Assembly (NCBI GenBank): GCA_016783105.1
Contig: JADHXF010000001.1
Coordinates: 1 to 64,000 of the forward strand
Reading direction: 5' to 3'
Origin: Dehalococcoidales bacterium
Lineage (GTDB): Bacteria; Chloroflexota; Dehalococcoidia; Dehalococcoidales; RBG-16-60-22
Length of the DNA stretch: 64,000 nt
Shown here: positions 63,256 to 64,000 of the stretch, one piece after another
Numbering within the stretch: position 1 is the first letter of the stretch
Layout: each line of letters opens with the position of its first letter
Notes under the pieces: generated by a model
The model's input: the letters and a program-made list of their open reading frames with translations, nothing else
Database searches by the model: none
Told to the model about the DNA's origin: nothing
Made by a program: the position numbers and the translations under genes

Positions 63256-64000
63256 TCAGGCTAAAAGCAGCGTCGGGTTTTCCAGGGCACTGAGCAGGCT
63301 GGTTAAAAACCTGGCCGCCACGGCGCCGTCAATAACCCGGTGGTCATAGGTCAGGCTGTAGGTCATGATTGGCCTGGCGACGACTTGGCCGTCCCTGACC
63401 ACGGCTCGCTCGGTAATCGCCCCGACGCGCAGAATGGCCGATTCCGGCTGGTTGATGATGGCGGTCTCAAAGGTCCAGCCGCTGCCAAGTGCGCCCAGAT
63501 TGGTCAGCGTAAAGGTGCCCCCGCTGATATCATCACCGCTCAGCTTGTTCTCCCTTGCCTTCTCGACCAGTGTCTTTATCTCCTTGCTTATCTCCACCAG
63601 CGGCTTGCGGTCGGCATTCTTCACCACCGGGACGATGAGCCCGTCTTCCAGGGCGGTCGCCACGCCCATATTGATATCTTCCCAGACTTTAATCTCTTTA
63701 TCGACAATGCTGGCGTTGATTTTCGAGTGGTCGCGGAGTATGCGGGCGATGGCAAAGACGAGAATGTCAGTGTAGGTAATGCGCGTACCGAGGGTGCTTT
63801 CCTGTGCTACCAGGTTGTTGCGCAGCTTGACAATCTCGCCCATATCTATTTCACCCATCGTGGTTAGCTGGGCTGAGACAGAGAGGCTGTGCTGCATGCG
63901 CTCGGCGATGGTGCCCCGCATCCCGGAGAGCGGTATGGTCTGCTTGACCTTTCTTTCTCCGATGGCTGCCACCGGTGCCGCGGCTGCGGCCGGTGCTGGT
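63256..64000 (-). CDS. 2-oxoacid dehydrogenase E2 component, catalytic domain (5' end outside window)
   Basis: The frame stays open to the right edge, so at least 247 C-terminal residues are present. At the edge is an Ala/Pro-rich linker (APAAAAAPVAA), then IPLSGMRGTIAERMQHSLSVSAQLTTMGEIDM, the E2 acyltransferase start, and the catalytic YDHRVIDGAVAARFL (HxxxDG). FTLTNLGALGSGWTFETAIINQPESAIL is also standard. The lipoyl and E1/E3-binding domains lie outside. Substrate (pyruvate, branched-chain, acetoin) cannot be fixed without E1. Confidence 0.93.
   Translation of the reverse strand, partial: PAPAAAAAPVAAIGERKVKQTIPLSGMRGTIAERMQHSLSVSAQLTTMGEIDMGEIVKLRNNLVAQESTLGTRITYTDILVFAIARILRDHSKINASIVDKEIKVWEDINMGVATALEDGLIVPVVKNADRKPLVEISKEIKTLVEKARENKLSGDDISGGTFTLTNLGALGSGWTFETAIINQPESAILRVGAITERAVVRDGQVVARPIMTYSLTYDHRVIDGAVAARFLTSLLSALENPTLLLA

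Overview
The window is one contig of a free-living bacterium with mid-range GC by eye. The gene set best fits Chloroflexota, probably class Dehalococcoidia. That placement is inference, resting on a lexA-recN-recA operon, a GreA-type factor with an extra N-terminal domain, an S10-spc-alpha ribosomal operon entered from rpsL-rpsG-fusA without tuf, class II GlpX fructose bisphosphatase, and an accessory set of short-chain dehydrogenases, Ldh-family oxidoreductase, corrinoid protein/UroD-like methyltransferase and HpcH/HpaI aldolase. No rRNA, insertion sequence, CRISPR array or replication origin was seen.

Layout. 1-2403 (minus): end of a small zinc-ribbon protein (DUF5679 type), an XRE regulator, a DEDDy exonuclease, and a secreted ComEC-like metallo-beta-lactamase-fold lipoprotein with a DUF3006 partner. 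2517-6168 (plus): SOS operon lexA-recN-recA with a promoter and a palindromic candidate LexA operator, followed by a decayed lexA 3' end (6169-6297). 6306-7491: an atypical response regulator behind a structured leader, a small excisionase-like DNA-binding protein, and a 5' fragment of a tRNA-Pro gene. 7660-9668: a geranylgeranyl-reductase-like flavoprotein and a GreA-like factor. 9720-10981: tRNA-Ala(CGC), then a cold-shock-like cluster of zinc ribbon, rpsU and RRM protein. 11116-16706: alpha/beta hydrolase, two M20 amidohydrolases, ornithine cyclodeaminase-like and mandelate racemase-like enzymes, suggesting amino-acid or carbamoyl catabolism. 16792-20350: a predicted PPi-dependent phosphofructokinase, a class II aldolase-like protein and GlpX, a compact glycolysis/gluconeogenesis switch. 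20383-29925: catabolic redox genes with a corrinoid protein and UroD-like methyltransferase. 29979-38653: trpS, rtcB-archease, ahcY-metK, DAHP synthase, a Dph6-like ATPase and phosphohexomutase.

38745-59008 (minus) is the translation superoperon, transcribed from a promoter near 59008: rpsL, rpsG, fusA, rpsJ, rplC, rplD, rplW, rplB, rpsS, rplV, rpsC, rplP, rpmC, rpsQ, rplN, rplX, rplE, rpsN, rpsH, rplF, rplR, rpsE, rpmD, rplO, secY, adk, map, infA, rpmJ, rpsM, rpsK, rpsD, rpoA, rplQ, truA, rplM, rpsI, ending at a strong bidirectional hairpin at 38694. 59034-64000 (minus) carries a 2-oxoacid dehydrogenase E2 (cut by the window edge), an AhpD-like protein, dihydrolipoyl dehydrogenase, lipB, lipA and an HpcH/HpaI aldolase, so E2 and its lipoylation enzymes are co-encoded.

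Most of the window is well-conserved housekeeping. The most unusual parts lie between 6169 and 10044: a lexA remnant, a receiver domain with Glu replacing the phospho-acceptor Asp, a tRNA-Pro fragment beside an excisionase-like gene, an integrase-like domain fused to GreA, and two leaders that can hide a ribosome binding site or start codon.
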